DNA of 64,000 bases, from the NCBI GenBank assembly GCA_977017575.1, contig CDRNVI010000020.1, positions 310,001-374,000 of the forward strand. The letters are read 5' to 3'. Positions 20,389 to 30,490 of this stretch are shown piece by piece (position 1 is the first letter of the stretch; each line of letters starts with the position of its first letter). The notes beneath the pieces are model-generated. The model saw only the letters and a list, made by a program, of their open reading frames with translations, was not told where the DNA came from and ran no database searches. The stretch is from Paramoeba atlantica. Its lineage: Eukaryota > Discosea. The position numbers were made by a program, and so were the translations under genes.

Positions 20389-20766
20389 ATGAAAAGTCGT
20401 ACTGGGCTTCTCCACTTTACATCAAACTTCGCAACGATGGTGCAATGCACGGATACACGCGGTCCTTTGTACACCGTAAAAACTCGGGGGATTAAAATCA
20501 GATGGGAGCATTATTTTACTGACGAAGCTGTCAGCCACGCTCGACGAGTAAGTTGGTCTCCACACACAACCTCTAGGAAGCAAGGGGTGTTTGCAAAACT
20601 CGCCCGATCAAATTTCCCTCAGTTTGAAGACAAAAAAGTATTCTCATACGACGTAGAACCATACAACGAACAAGCAATAGAGGCCCATCGCACCACCCTT
20701 CAACCAGACATCTACATTTACAAATACAATGTATCAGCTGTAGATTTTAAACTTCGAACACCGTAG
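20389..20766 (+). CDS. Small conserved-looking protein of unknown function (125 aa)
   Basis: The ATG at 20389 lies just after a good splice-acceptor-like tract, so I prefer it to the upstream in-frame ATG at 20329. The protein is basic and soluble. An N-terminal MKSRTGLLHFTSNF stretch could target mitochondria. The C-terminus is rich in Tyr and Ile (DIYIYKYNVSAVDFKL). No family is recognised. Balanced composition and codon use like its neighbours argue that it is real. Confidence 0.5.
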   Translation: MKSRTGLLHFTSNFATMVQCTDTRGPLYTVKTRGIKIRWEHYFTDEAVSHARRVSWSPHTTSRKQGVFAKLARSNFPQFEDKKVFSYDVEPYNEQAIEAHRTTLQPDIYIYKYNVSAVDFKLRTP

Positions 20767-21080
20767 CTCTACTTGCAAGACAATCCTACGAAGAATACTT
20801 TATCAAAGAAAAAATGTATCGTATTTACATTCTTTTGGATGCTGCTAATAGTAACAACAGTGCTTTATAAAGGAGCTTTACATGGATTTGTCTTCTTCTC
20901 AGTCATCGACGTGAAATCTTGCTGCAGTAAAGCGGAAAGTACCGCTTCTCCCTCGGTTATTAAAAGAGTAACCACAGTAAGAAACTCAAGTGTAACAATA
21001 TAATGCGGGAAACTAAAATTACAGGGTATTCGTCAATCTTTTAAAAACGATCGGTGACTTTTATTTTATGCACTTTTGTT
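20767..21080. other. Intergenic, with a possible ancient family A end
   Basis: The stretch GCGGAAAGTACCGCTTCTCC, then CTCGGTTATTAAAAG, at about 20932-20966 resembles a decayed hairpin end of family A. A 76-codon frame here looks non-coding. Confidence 0.3.
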
Positions 21081-21100
21081 CAAAAATACTTTCAAGTTAG
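21080..21100 (+). promoter_or_regulatory. Possible trans-splice acceptor of the KREPA-like gene
   Basis: The sequence CAAAAATACTTTCAAGTTAG ends in AG 22 bases before the preferred ATG at 21123. It lies downstream of the first in-frame ATG (21054), which favours the later start. Confidence 0.4.
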
Positions 21101-21122
21101 GCGTCGCAACTATTGTCTATTC

Positions 21123-23159
21123 ATGTGGAAACCCCATTTTCGTTCTCGGATATCCTCCCCAACACTCCCTACTTGTGTGTTACCCCGGATCTATTTCACT
21201 ACAAGAACCTCTATAAAAGAGGTTTCCTCAGAAGATATCCCTCAGCACACTCACAGTCAGCAACCACGTTGCGGTTTACTCCGGAGCACCCCTCTCCTGC
21301 TGCGTCGTGGTGACCCCTATGTAGTCTCCAACACTCTGTACAACGAATTTGAGCTCGCCGAGACCGACTATGGTCGGCTCCTGTTACAGGAGGCTCACCG
21401 CAAACACCCCCTAAACCCCGCCCCGGACGAAGTCCCACGCTGGACCATCGGGGAAGATCACGCCTCCCTCCCCGTACCCTCCGGCACGGAACTCACCGCC
21501 GACGCCGCTCGTCGGCACTCCGCCCGGGTACTCTGCACCAAATCCCCAGCCCAGGACAACCCCATCACATCAACCCCCCCGTCCACGACAGGGGCAACGC
21601 CCCCAATGGCCTCAACCCCTTCACAACCGCTGGCTTCAGAGACCCCTTCCACTCCAGGGACAGCCCCTCGGCCCCCCACCCCCGCAGCCCCCCCGTCCCC
21701 CCGCGCCCCCGTCTCCGCCATCAACCCCACCCGGGCTGCGGAGATCCAGCAAGCCGCCAGCCTCGGGGAGGACAAGAAGTTTGCCTGCCACCTGTGCAGC
21801 AAAAGCTTCCGTCTCTCCATGGCCCTGGAGCACCATTTGAATACCAAACACGACGGGGCGCGCCCCGTGGAGGCAACGAACCGACAGCAAGCCCCCACAG
21901 GAGGGAGTGGGGGGAGTAACAATAACAACAGTGGTGGTAGCAGTAGCAGTAGTGCCACAAACATGAGCTCGAGTTCTGGAAGTAAGACGCGGGTGAGTCT
22001 TACCTCTGTGAGTACAAAGACAGGGAGTAGTAGTACGGCTTCTGTTGTGGGGTATGACCCGGCGGTTAGTGAGGAGCTTCGTAGCTCCCTGCTCTCGCTG
22101 TGGGATGAGCTTGGTACCACACGGTGGGGGGCGGGGACGCGAAAGTTCCAGCGTGTCCGGGTCTACACGATGGAGGAAATCAAAGGGTTCGCGGAGCGCG
22201 CACGTGGGGGGACGGTCATACGCAGTGCCGGGGAGAGCGGGGTGGCGGTGGATCCGGTCCCGTTGAGCGTGACGATCCCCTCCTCCCCCGCTTCCGGGGG
22301 AGGAGCTTCCTCGGCGAGCGGTGCCGGGGCTGTGGGGGGTTCCGCGGAGCCCCCACGAGGCGCTACCCCTGCGGGTCCGTTCAACCCGTTCTCCCCACTT
22401 GCCGGGGACCAGGGTACGACCCCTGGGGTGTTTGATCCGACTTTCTCTGCCCCTCCGGGGTCGGTGGAGAGTACCGCCGCCTCCCCCGCCGGGGTAGTCC
22501 CGGGGATGGACCCCTCGCTGGACAGCGAGAAACGGTTTCAATGCACCATCTGCGGGAAAGGGTTCAAAACCCAGCTTGGGCTCACGGGACACTATGAGAC
22601 CAAGCACCCCGGGCAGGCCAGCGCGGTGGCCTCGGCGGGGAGCACAGCCTCGGGGTCGAAAGCCGATACCCCTCGTCCCACGATTGGGATTAACCTCGAG
22701 AACATCCCGGCCTATGTCCCTACCCCGGTGGACATGAGTAAAGTCCCGGGCCAGGGGGCCTCGGAGGGTGACCCCCGGGCTGCGTTGTTAGCCGAGGAGC
22801 TCAAGAACGCCAACGTGTCACTCGAGCAGGATGTTGTGGTCCATGCCCGGAGCTACACGAACATCACACTCAGCGGGGTGGTGTGTGAGCTCGCGAGTGG
22901 GTACCAGGGGATGACCCCGGTGACACAGTTCTCCTTGGTGGTGGACGTCGCCGAGGCTGGGGTCCCTCCAGAGTGTGTGACAATCCGAGTCTACGGCAGC
23001 ACACTGTCGAAACGGGCCCAGGCCACGCTGCGGGAGGGGAATCTGGTGATGGTGATAGGGCTGTTACGGCTCAACCCCGTCGCGCTGGGGTCACGGTTTT
23101 ATAACAATCCTTTTATTACGGTGGCCGACAGCGGTGGAGCGGTTCTTCCTCTAGCATAA
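21123..23159 (+). CDS. KREPA-like RNA-editing protein: two C2H2 zinc fingers plus OB fold
   Basis: The protein has 678 residues. It opens with a basic, hydroxylated leader (MWKPHFRSRISSPTLPTC) suited to mitochondrial import. Two C2H2 fingers are clear: CHLCSKSFRLSMALEHHL..KH near residues 221-243 and CTICGKGFKTQLGLTGHYETKH near 474-496. The last 115 residues (about 565-675) read as an OB fold (DVVVHARSYTNITLSGVVCE, then VTIRVYG..LREGNLVMVIG). Two such fingers plus a C-terminal OB fold define the KREPA scaffold proteins of the trypanosome editosome, which hold endonuclease, TUTase/exonuclease and ligase subunits in the mitochondrion. Pro/Ser-rich, then Gly/Ser-rich linkers coincide with a C-to-G composition switch near 21900. 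Which KREPA paralogue it is cannot be told. Confidence 0.75.
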   Translation: MWKPHFRSRISSPTLPTCVLPRIYFTTRTSIKEVSSEDIPQHTHSQQPRCGLLRSTPLLLRRGDPYVVSNTLYNEFELAETDYGRLLLQEAHRKHPLNPAPDEVPRWTIGEDHASLPVPSGTELTADAARRHSARVLCTKSPAQDNPITSTPPSTTGATPPMASTPSQPLASETPSTPGTAPRPPTPAAPPSPRAPVSAINPTRAAEIQQAASLGEDKKFACHLCSKSFRLSMALEHHLNTKHDGARPVEATNRQQAPTGGSGGSNNNNSGGSSSSSATNMSSSSGSKTRVSLTSVSTKTGSSSTASVVGYDPAVSEELRSSLLSLWDELGTTRWGAGTRKFQRVRVYTMEEIKGFAERARGGTVIRSAGESGVAVDPVPLSVTIPSSPASGGGASSASGAGAVGGSAEPPRGATPAGPFNPFSPLAGDQGTTPGVFDPTFSAPPGSVESTAASPAGVVPGMDPSLDSEKRFQCTICGKGFKTQLGLTGHYETKHPGQASAVASAGSTASGSKADTPRPTIGINLENIPAYVPTPVDMSKVPGQGASEGDPRAALLAEELKNANVSLEQDVVVHARSYTNITLSGVVCELASGYQGMTPVTQFSLVVDVAEAGVPPECVTIRVYGSTLSKRAQATLREGNLVMVIGLLRLNPVALGSRFYNNPFITVADSGGAVLPLA

Positions 23160-23562
23160 TTCCTGGGCAAATGAGGTGAAAGGTGGACTGGGTTGAGTTC
23201 TAAGTTCCTATTGATCTTGACTGTCCATCTGTAGTTTAACAAAGTTGTTTGACATTGTGTGCTTTAATGAAGCATCAATCCGTCGATAGGAACAATATTG
23301 TGAATTAAGTTTTTGGGTTTGTGTACCTCTTAACGGAGACGTGGAATTGGATGACGTGGAATTTCGATTTTACAAGTTCAGTTTCTTGAAATCTTTCTTT
23401 CCTATGTTTTGGTAATATTGGAAGTTTTGCGACGTATTTCATCACTCGATATTTCTTCCAATGATAGCTTTTTTGTGAAGTTATGTTTTTCGAATTCATG
23501 TTGTTCGCACACACTCAGAGCTGGTCAGCGACAGCGCACTCAAGGGGTAAAGTGTAAAACAC
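23160..23562. other. Intergenic before the SMYD gene
   Basis: AT-rich spacer with no gene. TTCGCACACACTCAG ends at 23519, 44 bases before the ATG, and could be the splice acceptor. Confidence 0.35.
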
Positions 23563-25479
23563 ATGTGGCCCTTTCGCTTACGGAGCGAGGTTTTTTCACA
23601 CATTCGCAAATTGTTCTTAACCCTCCATAAATGTGAGAGGATAGTGAAAGTAGAAAATGGGAATGCATTTAGGGGGCCGCTTGACTTTAATGTTATTCGA
23701 AAAATACTTTCTTGTGTCACAAGTGTTCAGATACCCGCCTGTGGTATTAACTCTATCGATACCTTGAAGATTTCAGATAATGCAGCACTTGTTAATGACA
23801 TCCGAGTTCTGCGTCTTTATCTACTTAATGACTATGTGCAATACGTATCACAGGAATGGGATACATTTTTGGGGTATGTGGAGTCACTCCTTCAGCGAGA
23901 GCTCAAATCGGCAAAAAGTGAAAATGTGCCAAAGGGTAGCGCGGAGTCATGCAAACTTGATGTCATTGGGACATCACTGGAAAAAACTACCGGTCATATT
24001 GGGTGTATAATAAATGTTATCTCTAGAATAAGAGAACGCATGATGGATGCGGCCACCGTGAATGATCCGGGCTGTGAATCTTATTGCCCATCGATCATAG
24101 TACCGGGAAATAATCATGTAAAAATATGCGGACACAAAAATATCTTCTTTTCAAGATCGCTTGCGAAACCAGCAGTTGATCGTTTTTACAAGGCAACATT
24201 AGATACCGATTTTCATGTGACTGTGCAGCACTTGCCTTGTCCTGAGACGTATGCATATCCACGGAATTCTATCACGTCCTCTCTTTCCTTGAATAAGATT
24301 CATAAAAATGCCAAGGTTGCGCGCAACCGTCGCTTGAATGATTCACCGGCAAGTGACTACCGTGGTGTAGTAGCAGCAAAAGGTTTTATTGCAGGGAAAA
24401 TTATATTTTACGAGGCCCCATTAATTTTTAGTCCATCTTACGGCGCACATCCTAGTGCTAATCAACTTTGTGACGGATGTGGCAAACGATTGTGCTCAGA
24501 GTCTGGAGGACGCGATAGGATGGCCTCGTCGCAAAAAAATGTCACAAAAGTCCAGACAGAACAAACTAGAAATTCTTCCATTTTTGGAGATGAAAGGAAT
24601 ACTATTTCCGATTTATTGAATTCCTCTGACGACGAATCTTTTGAAAACGAATTGAGCGAGTCGACTTCAATCTCTAAGCCCCACGTATGTACCAAAGCAA
24701 ACACATCGGGTTGCATGCAAAAATGGTGCAGTGAAAACTGTCGCAAAACGTCTTGTAATCTATACCACAGAAGTCATTGTAGCGCCGAGTACAATCTGCG
24801 ATACTTATTTGGACCATTAGGAGCGTATCAGGTTAACGCAAAATCTCGAGACACCATTAGAATACTTGCGCCTCTTCTTCACAGACTTTATGCGCAACTT
24901 CAATGCGGGAAATGTCGGAAATCTTTCGCTGGGAATCTCGGACAAAGTGCTCGTAATCGAAAAACTAAATCCTCATTAAAGTCGTTTTATGAAAAATATA
25001 TGCGTAGCTTGGCTTCGGACTATGTCCTATCCTCTGAGGAGTTTCCTCTAAGTGACCTTGCGTATCTCTATGAAATAGGTTTGCACTACGGATTCTCTGC
25101 ACAGCACCTCGACGCTTCTATCTTACTTCAAATTTGCCGTGTCCTACTTACTAACTTCTTTCAGCTTGGGAACGGTAAAGGTTGTGGTTTTTTCCCTCGT
25201 ATAGCAAGTTTTATAAACCACAACTGCAATCCCAATGCGTGTTACAGCTGGGAGAATTTACCACAAAATCCGAGGATCGTCAAAAAAGGAATACAACAGA
25301 TGGGTTCCCGTGTTCTTTGTTTTCGTGCACTGAGGAACATACAAGCGGGCGAGGAGGTTACGATTTCATACTTGCCGATGTCCATCGGGAACCAAGAAAG
25401 GGTACCCGAGGGTGTTCTGCGCCGCCCTTTTCTAGAACGGTACAACATCGTATGTAATTGTGGTCTCTGCGTTGTCTAG
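23563..25479 (+). CDS. SET and MYND domain (SMYD-type) putative protein lysine methyltransferase
   Basis: The protein has 638 residues. The SET domain opens around residue 265 (YRGVVAAKGFIAGKIIFYEA) and is split, as in SMYD proteins, by a MYND zinc finger. That finger begins CDGCGKRLC (about 304) and ends CSENC..C..YHRSHC (about 405). An acidic insert (SSDDESFENELSES) sits inside the finger region. The catalytic half follows: FINHNCNPNACYSW near 549-562, then GEEVTISYL near 597. A post-SET cluster, CNCGLC, lies at the very end. SMYD enzymes methylate histones and cytosolic proteins such as chaperones. The N-terminal 260 residues are not recognised. The gene is AT-rich and lacks the skew switch. 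Confidence 0.85.
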   Translation: MWPFRLRSEVFSHIRKLFLTLHKCERIVKVENGNAFRGPLDFNVIRKILSCVTSVQIPACGINSIDTLKISDNAALVNDIRVLRLYLLNDYVQYVSQEWDTFLGYVESLLQRELKSAKSENVPKGSAESCKLDVIGTSLEKTTGHIGCIINVISRIRERMMDAATVNDPGCESYCPSIIVPGNNHVKICGHKNIFFSRSLAKPAVDRFYKATLDTDFHVTVQHLPCPETYAYPRNSITSSLSLNKIHKNAKVARNRRLNDSPASDYRGVVAAKGFIAGKIIFYEAPLIFSPSYGAHPSANQLCDGCGKRLCSESGGRDRMASSQKNVTKVQTEQTRNSSIFGDERNTISDLLNSSDDESFENELSESTSISKPHVCTKANTSGCMQKWCSENCRKTSCNLYHRSHCSAEYNLRYLFGPLGAYQVNAKSRDTIRILAPLLHRLYAQLQCGKCRKSFAGNLGQSARNRKTKSSLKSFYEKYMRSLASDYVLSSEEFPLSDLAYLYEIGLHYGFSAQHLDASILLQICRVLLTNFFQLGNGKGCGFFPRIASFINHNCNPNACYSWENLPQNPRIVKKGIQQMGSRVLCFRALRNIQAGEEVTISYLPMSIGNQERVPEGVLRRPFLERYNIVCNCGLCVV

Positions 25480-25614
25480 TAAAACTGTATCGAAATTCTT
25501 TTTTCGTTCACAAAGCATTTCACGTATAGTGCCTTCAGACATTCCCACCATAAAACCTTTCTCGGCCTCTTGTTCAACTTTCTTGCTGTCTTGGTGACCT
25601 CCGTGAGGCTGAGA

Positions 25615-25990
25615 GAATGAGTTGGTCGCCTTGTGGTATTGTCGAATTAGACCATTCACATTTTCCACCGCCTCCTTTTCCCATGAATGGTACGGAGCGC
25701 AGAAATATGAATTGCAACGAAGGTTTTTATTCACTCTTTCATCTTTCGAAATTTCTGTCCCGTTCCACAGGCCCACGGATAGCCAGGGACGCACAGCCTT
25801 AATCGCCAGGCGGCGCTTTGACACTCTGTGTGCGCGGCTGGCTTCGTAACGACGACCCCGTTTCTTGTTACGGGTCAGCTCATGGCTAACGGTGCTAAGG
25901 GATTTACCGATGGCCGTGCCGATCTCACGCCGTGTTGCGCCTGCCTCAACATCTCTTGAATGGTGACTCTGCCCCTTTGCCCGAGCCTCT
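25615..25990 (-). pseudogene. IS30-like transposase remnant
   Basis: On the - strand, an N-terminal helix-turn-helix (REIGTAIGKSLSTVSHELTR, then YEASRAHRVSKRR) resembles the IS30 family DNA-binding domain. It is followed almost directly by NGTEISKDERVNKNL, then YFCAPYHSWEKEAVENVNGL and IRQY. That is the family's late catalytic block (DNGxEF, YF..PY.SWE.G..EN.NGLIRQY). The middle of the catalytic domain is missing and the usual Asp of DNG is changed, so this is an internally deleted copy. IS30 is a bacterial family, so its presence amid host genes is unexpected. It lies 130 bp downstream of the SMYD stop, pointing towards it. Confidence 0.7.
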
Positions 25991-26095
25991 GATATTTTGA
26001 CATGAGGAATGAAGAAAAAACAATTAGAGTATACAGTATAGATATTGGGGTTATAGTAGAATAGAACTAGCAACGAATTTCCAAAAATAGACTTT

Positions 26096-26168
26096 TGGTG
26101 CACTGGATATGATAATCTAAAAAAAAGTGCACTGGATATGATAATTTGGTGCACTGGATAAGATAATC
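26096..26168 (+). repeat. Triple iteron array (family C), copy 1
   Basis: Three copies of a 20-mer close to GGTGCACTGGATATGATAAT lie in direct orientation with short A/T spacers. They sit just upstream of the IS30-like transposase remnant and look like multiple transposase-binding sites at an element end. Similar triples occur at 30172-30280 (inverted) and 31555-31630. Confidence 0.75.
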
Positions 26169-26682
26169 CACCGTTCCATTACAAAATGTTTCGCAACGTA
26201 GGAAGAAACACGGACGTCCAGAAGGATCACAGGCTCCCCCACGTACAGTTCGAACCTCAGATTTGGATATCTTAAAACCTCTTTGCGTGTTCGAGCAATT
26301 AATCCTCGAGAAATCGCTGCCACGGAAGGTTCGTTTACACATCTAGAAGCTTTGTTTTGGAATCTGATTGCATCCAGAAGGTCTCTCTCCTCTTCAACTT
26401 TAAGGATACCAGCTTGGCCCCGAGGCTTGCTACCGATCGTTCCCTGCGAAATCCGCCAGGCAGTGCTGTAGCAATGGTTTTTTTCGTGAGTTGAATTCCA
26501 ACACGTTACAGCGTGCTAATGTGCTGTGCTGATGTTTTGATGTTCTGACACAAAACTTAAAATTCACTCTTTCCTTCGTTAGCCAGAGAGTTGTAATGCA
26601 TTTTACTTTTGCTTTTCAATCATGTTTTTCATGCTTTTCATGTTTCATGAATTCATGCTCTTCAATCATGAAATGAATCAAT
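26169..26682. other. Unassigned sequence beside the IS30-like remnant
   Basis: Short open frames on both strands (for example KKHGRPEGSQAPPRTVRTSD on +) may be decayed transposon coding sequence. I cannot place them in a family. TCATG-rich repeats lie at 26615-26680. Confidence 0.3.
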
Positions 26683-26745
26683 GTTCACTTCGAATTCTGC
26701 CATATACCATATCACCACAGACGCGTCCCCCCCCTAAGGTATTGG
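26683..26745. repeat. Small dispersed repeat F, copy 2
   Basis: The segment matches the copy at 20155-20228 (TTCACTTCGAATTCTGCC ... CAGACGCGT, then a C-run). Confidence 0.55.
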
Positions 26746-26870
26746 TAACCTGTTCTGGGCTGTGAAGCTGCCCTAAGAGCTTGATGTGGCGCTTCACGGG
26801 CCCAGAGATCATCCGAGGGCGCACAGGTGTGTTTTTCAAGCGTCGCGTGGATACTCTTTCAGCATAATAA

Positions 26871-27439
26871 TTAGGCTCTTCGTTAAACGCGGTGGTTCTT
26901 TTGGGTGAAAAAGCTCGATTTTATGGTAAAAATTGCGAAATTTTACACCGAATTTGGGCTGTTTTGGATGCCTTACCAGTAGGGGCAGGAGTCGAATCTG
27001 TCGACAAAAACGTCGTAGAATGGTAGCTGAGGTCCAAAACTCTCGAAATACGGTTTAGGAGTCGATTTTGGAAAAATAATATTTTTGCTTTTTTTTGGGT
27101 TTTAGTCCTCCCAAAAATTTCGCAATCTTTGACCTTGTCGGACCCCTCCCGCGCGTACCAGGGGGGGTACCCCTAGGTGGGGGGGTGGAAAGTCATCGCC
27201 GCGGCCTACTCTACCACTTCCCTGCGCTCGATTTCGAAAATCAAGATTTTGAAATTTTCAAAAAACGACGTATGCCCCCTGGACCCCCCCCTGGACCCCC
27301 ATTTTTTTCAATTTTGGACCACCGGGGCCCCCCTTTATATTTTTTTCTTCTATAATACTGTGTTCCTCTTTATATTTTCACTGTTTTTCACTGTTTTTCA
27401 ATAATCGAGGGTAGAGCGGTAGTTATACAACCACCGCAA
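26871..27439 (+). mobile_element. Family A element, copy 3 (subtype II)
   Basis: The copy is 569 bp and begins TTAGGCTCTTCGTTAAACGC. It ends with the hairpin module (GCGGTAGTTATACAACCACC, then GCAA). The middle differs from copy 1, with CTTGTCGGACCCCTCCCGCG and TACCAGGGGGGGTACCCC. This subtype also appears at 29940 and 60650. Only half of the palindromic end module remains. Confidence 0.75.
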
Positions 27440-27568
27440 TCCACCAGGTACACTGCGAAGGTGACAGTCTGTTCTACTAGGCGGCCGTATTCTGTCGATT
27501 TTTTAAGGAAAGAGAAATAAAGGTTATTAAAGTTTTATAGTAAAATAAAGTAAATCCTTTAATAAGTA

Positions 27569-29932
27569 CAGTGTACACAATTATTAGTGTAATAATAATT
27601 CGTAAAACAAAAATTAGTAAATTTTTAATTAGTAAAACATTTTGCAAAATTCAGGTTTTACACCTTAAATGTTTTTTTATTTTTTTCGGAATTTATTTTT
27701 TTTTACGAAAAGTTTTCAGACTACTATGTCGCACGACATCGGAGAAATGTTATTTCTCAGCAATCTGATAAGTGCTTCGTCTAGCAACACGCCCTCCGGA
27801 ACTTCCTTAGCAGATGAGCAAAAGAATTGGTTATTCGAACACACTCGTGGTGTTTTTCGGGGCGAAGATGTTCGACGAAAGTTTGAGCTGAAATTTCATC
27901 GAAGTCTCAGTTCAGCCGCTATCACCAAGTACAAGCGCATTGCGCGTTTGGATGACGTTGGTTCTCGGGGTCGAAAGAGTCTTCTCACGGAAGACGAAGA
28001 AGCTCAGTTGTTAAAAGCTTTTTTGCTGATTCGACGAACTGGCGTTGCCGTCGACGCAGCTCGCGTAGCCAACATTACGAAAGGTATCGGAGAGCAGCGA
28101 CAGACGGGATCCACAGTGCTGAACGGTGGCACGTTGAAGTTTTCGATTTCTTGGGCAAACTCTTGGATGCACCGCAATGGCATTAAGGTGCGACGGGCAA
28201 CTACAACTCGAACTGTGACACCTATTGAAGTTGCACAGGCAGCTAATGTATTTTTTTCTCATCTACGTGGCCTAAAATCTTTCGGTGTTCGAAAAGAGCT
28301 TGTTTTTAACGCGGACGAGTTTTTCGTTGGTCTTTCTCCAGAAGGCTCAAACATGAAGTGGATTGAATGAAAATGAAGTGGATTGACGTCGGAGAAAGTA
28401 GAAGTGTTGCAATCCAGAATCGCAAAGGGGGTTTCACTTGTACGGTGCTAGCGAATGCTGCTGGTGATTTGAATCTTCTACAATTCATTTTTCGGGGTAC
28501 CTCCCGCATGTTTGTCGACGTTGAACACAGTGATCGAGTTCTACAGTGCGCTCGGACAGGATCTCACTTTCAGGATTCAAGCACTTGGGCCGAATTTCTA
28601 GAAAGATTTCTTGATATTGTTGGTGTGGAGAGGAGCAAACTTTCAGACGTTAACACTCCGGCTCTCTTTATCATAGATGGTGCAACTCAACACAAAGACT
28701 CTGCCACGGCGCTTTCCTCCAAAAGCTGCCAGTGTGTAGAAATTCCGCCTAAAATGACTCACGTTTTTCAGCCGGCGGATCAGTTTGTGATATCTGGGTT
28801 GAAAGTCAAGGCTCGAGCACTTTTCAATGGTTATGTTGCTCGCATTTTTGCCCGTCAAAATGTCGAAGATGCCGTCCATGAAATGGTTATGTCTTCCGCT
28901 TCACATCTCCGAACGCAAAAAGTCACGCTAATTACCAAAGCTATGCGAGAAATTACTCGTGCTCAAGTCATTGCTTCTTGGAAAGTTACGGGTATAACTG
29001 CCGCTCTTTTTGATGAAACTGAGAGGTGTACTCCGACACGAGCCGACGCGTACGCATCCTTGCTCACCGACAGCGAACGTGAAACAGTCAGCAGACATGG
29101 AGATGAGCTACAAGAAATGCACGTAAATGTTAACGTTGATGAAATCGAACCCCCCGAAGACCAAGATATTCGACAGGAAAATATTCAGCATATTGTCTCT
29201 CTTCAAAGCAAGAAACGAGGTCGTCCTCCCAACCCCAGCCTTTCTGAACGGCTTGAGTCAAATAGAATTGAGAAGGAAAAAAAGAATTAAGCTCGTGAGG
29301 AAGGATACAAACTGAAAGAACAGACAAAAGGCATGAGTCGAGCTCAGAAGAAGTTATTCTTTTCTCAAAAGAAGTGTGCAAAACTAGATCTATGGGGTTT
29401 CGGGAAGACTTCTTCTGAAATTGAGACATCCGCCAGTGCAGAAAATACATTTTTCTCTGAAGCTACGTCTATATGCACGCCTATTCGTTTAACTCCTCGA
29501 AAGGTCCAGTCAGATAAATACAAATGCATGCACAGTAATCACATTGACTATAGCAGCGATTATGAAGACAGTTCGGAATTTGAAGGGGAAAGTGAAACGG
29601 AAAGCGAGCAAGATTTCTGTGAGCAATATTTCTATGAGCAAGATTTTTATTAATATTATTTTTTCTGGGTGTTTTTTACTCTGTGCTACAGACACATATT
29701 ACTTTCCCCGCTCCTGATTTTTTTCTGAATCTCTGACTTTCTTGTTCGTTATATTCCTATTTTTAAAAGGCTTTCTTCGCTCCTCGAACGCGAAACATCG
29801 CTCTCTTGTATTTAAGACATTTTATCAAGTTGGCAAATTTTTTGGGGGCAGCGCAAAAATTAGTGAATTTTTAATTAGTAAAACTTTTTTGCTATCTTAC
29901 AATAAAAGTTTTACTAATTTTTGCGAGCACTG
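27569..29932 (+). mobile_element. Tigger/pogo-like DNA transposon, near full length (2364 bp)
   Basis: Both ends read CAGTG inwards and are flanked by TA, the Tc1/mariner/pogo target duplication. The terminal sequences are imperfect inverted repeats rich in AAAATTAGTAAA (27608-27645 and 29850-29925). The interior holds one transposase gene in disrupted form. Downstream, the element abuts a family A fragment. Confidence 0.85.
27726..29653 (+). pseudogene. Tigger/pogo-like DDE transposase, disrupted
   Basis: The first part (27726-28370) carries an N-terminal DNA-binding region and the first catalytic Asp in VFNADEFFV. The second part (28367-29290) has the second Asp in FIIDGATQHKD and the third in PPKMTHVFQPADQFVISGLK, the typical pogo/Tigger ending. 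The two are split by a 20-bp offset repeat of ATGAAGTGGATTGA at 28353 and 28373, which shifts the frame. A same-frame acidic tail at 29333-29653 lies behind a TAA at 29288. With only two obvious lesions the copy looks fairly young. An in-frame GRPPNPS near 29220 is an AT-hook-like motif. Confidence 0.85.
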
Positions 29933-29939
29933 TACATCC

Positions 29940-30168
29940 TTTTGTTTTGGTCAAAAATATTTTTTTTGGGGTCATCCCAAAAATTTCGGAATTTTCGAAC
30001 TTGTCGGACCCCTCCTGCGCGTACCAGGGGGGTCACCCCCAGGTGGGGGGGGAGGGTAGAAAAACATCGCCGCGGCATACTCTAGCACTTTCCTGTCCTC
30101 GATTTTGGAAAGCAAAAAAATTGAAAAACAAATCGCGACGTATGCCCCCCGGGACCTCCCCCGTGGAC
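29940..30168 (+). mobile_element. Family A element, internal fragment (subtype II)
   Basis: The fragment contains CTTGTCGGACCCCTCCTGCG, ACCAGGGGGGTCACCCCCAG and GCCGCGGCATACTCTAGCAC. It lacks both end modules and is cut by iteron array 2 on its right. Confidence 0.7.
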
Positions 30169-30171
30169 TCC

Positions 30172-30280
30172 TGGATTGTCATACTCAGTGCACCACCTTT
30201 TTGTCATACTCAGTGCACCCAGTCATACCCAAAAAATCACCCTTCTGAAATGTCGACATTTCGTCATACTCAGTGCACCA
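30172..30280 (-). repeat. Triple iteron array (family C), copy 2
   Basis: Three inverse copies of GGTGCACTGAGTATGACAAT occur, with a wider third spacing that includes the small palindrome TGTCGACA. The array interrupts the end of a family A fragment. Confidence 0.7.
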
Positions 30281-30392
30281 AGAAAAAGCAGTGGACATGT
30301 CACAGCGTACGAACGTGTGTGCTACTGCTGCATAACACCTGAGAGTGTAAAAGTATAAAAAAGAATACTTAAAAGTATAAATGTGTTAATAA

Positions 30393-30490
30393 TACCGTTA
30401 TCCCCCCCTTACTTAGCCCCCACTTTTCGGTCCAAAACTCGTACTTTGTGGTGAAGTAAGGGGGGTGGTGAAGTAAGGGGGGTGAATAAG
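30393..30490. repeat. Four-box element E3
   Basis: The element opens TACCGTTATCCCCCCCTTAC and carries two inverse boxes, AAGTAAGGGGGGTG, at 30454 and 30471. The opening and layout match E1/E2 but the box sequence differs. Confidence 0.55.
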
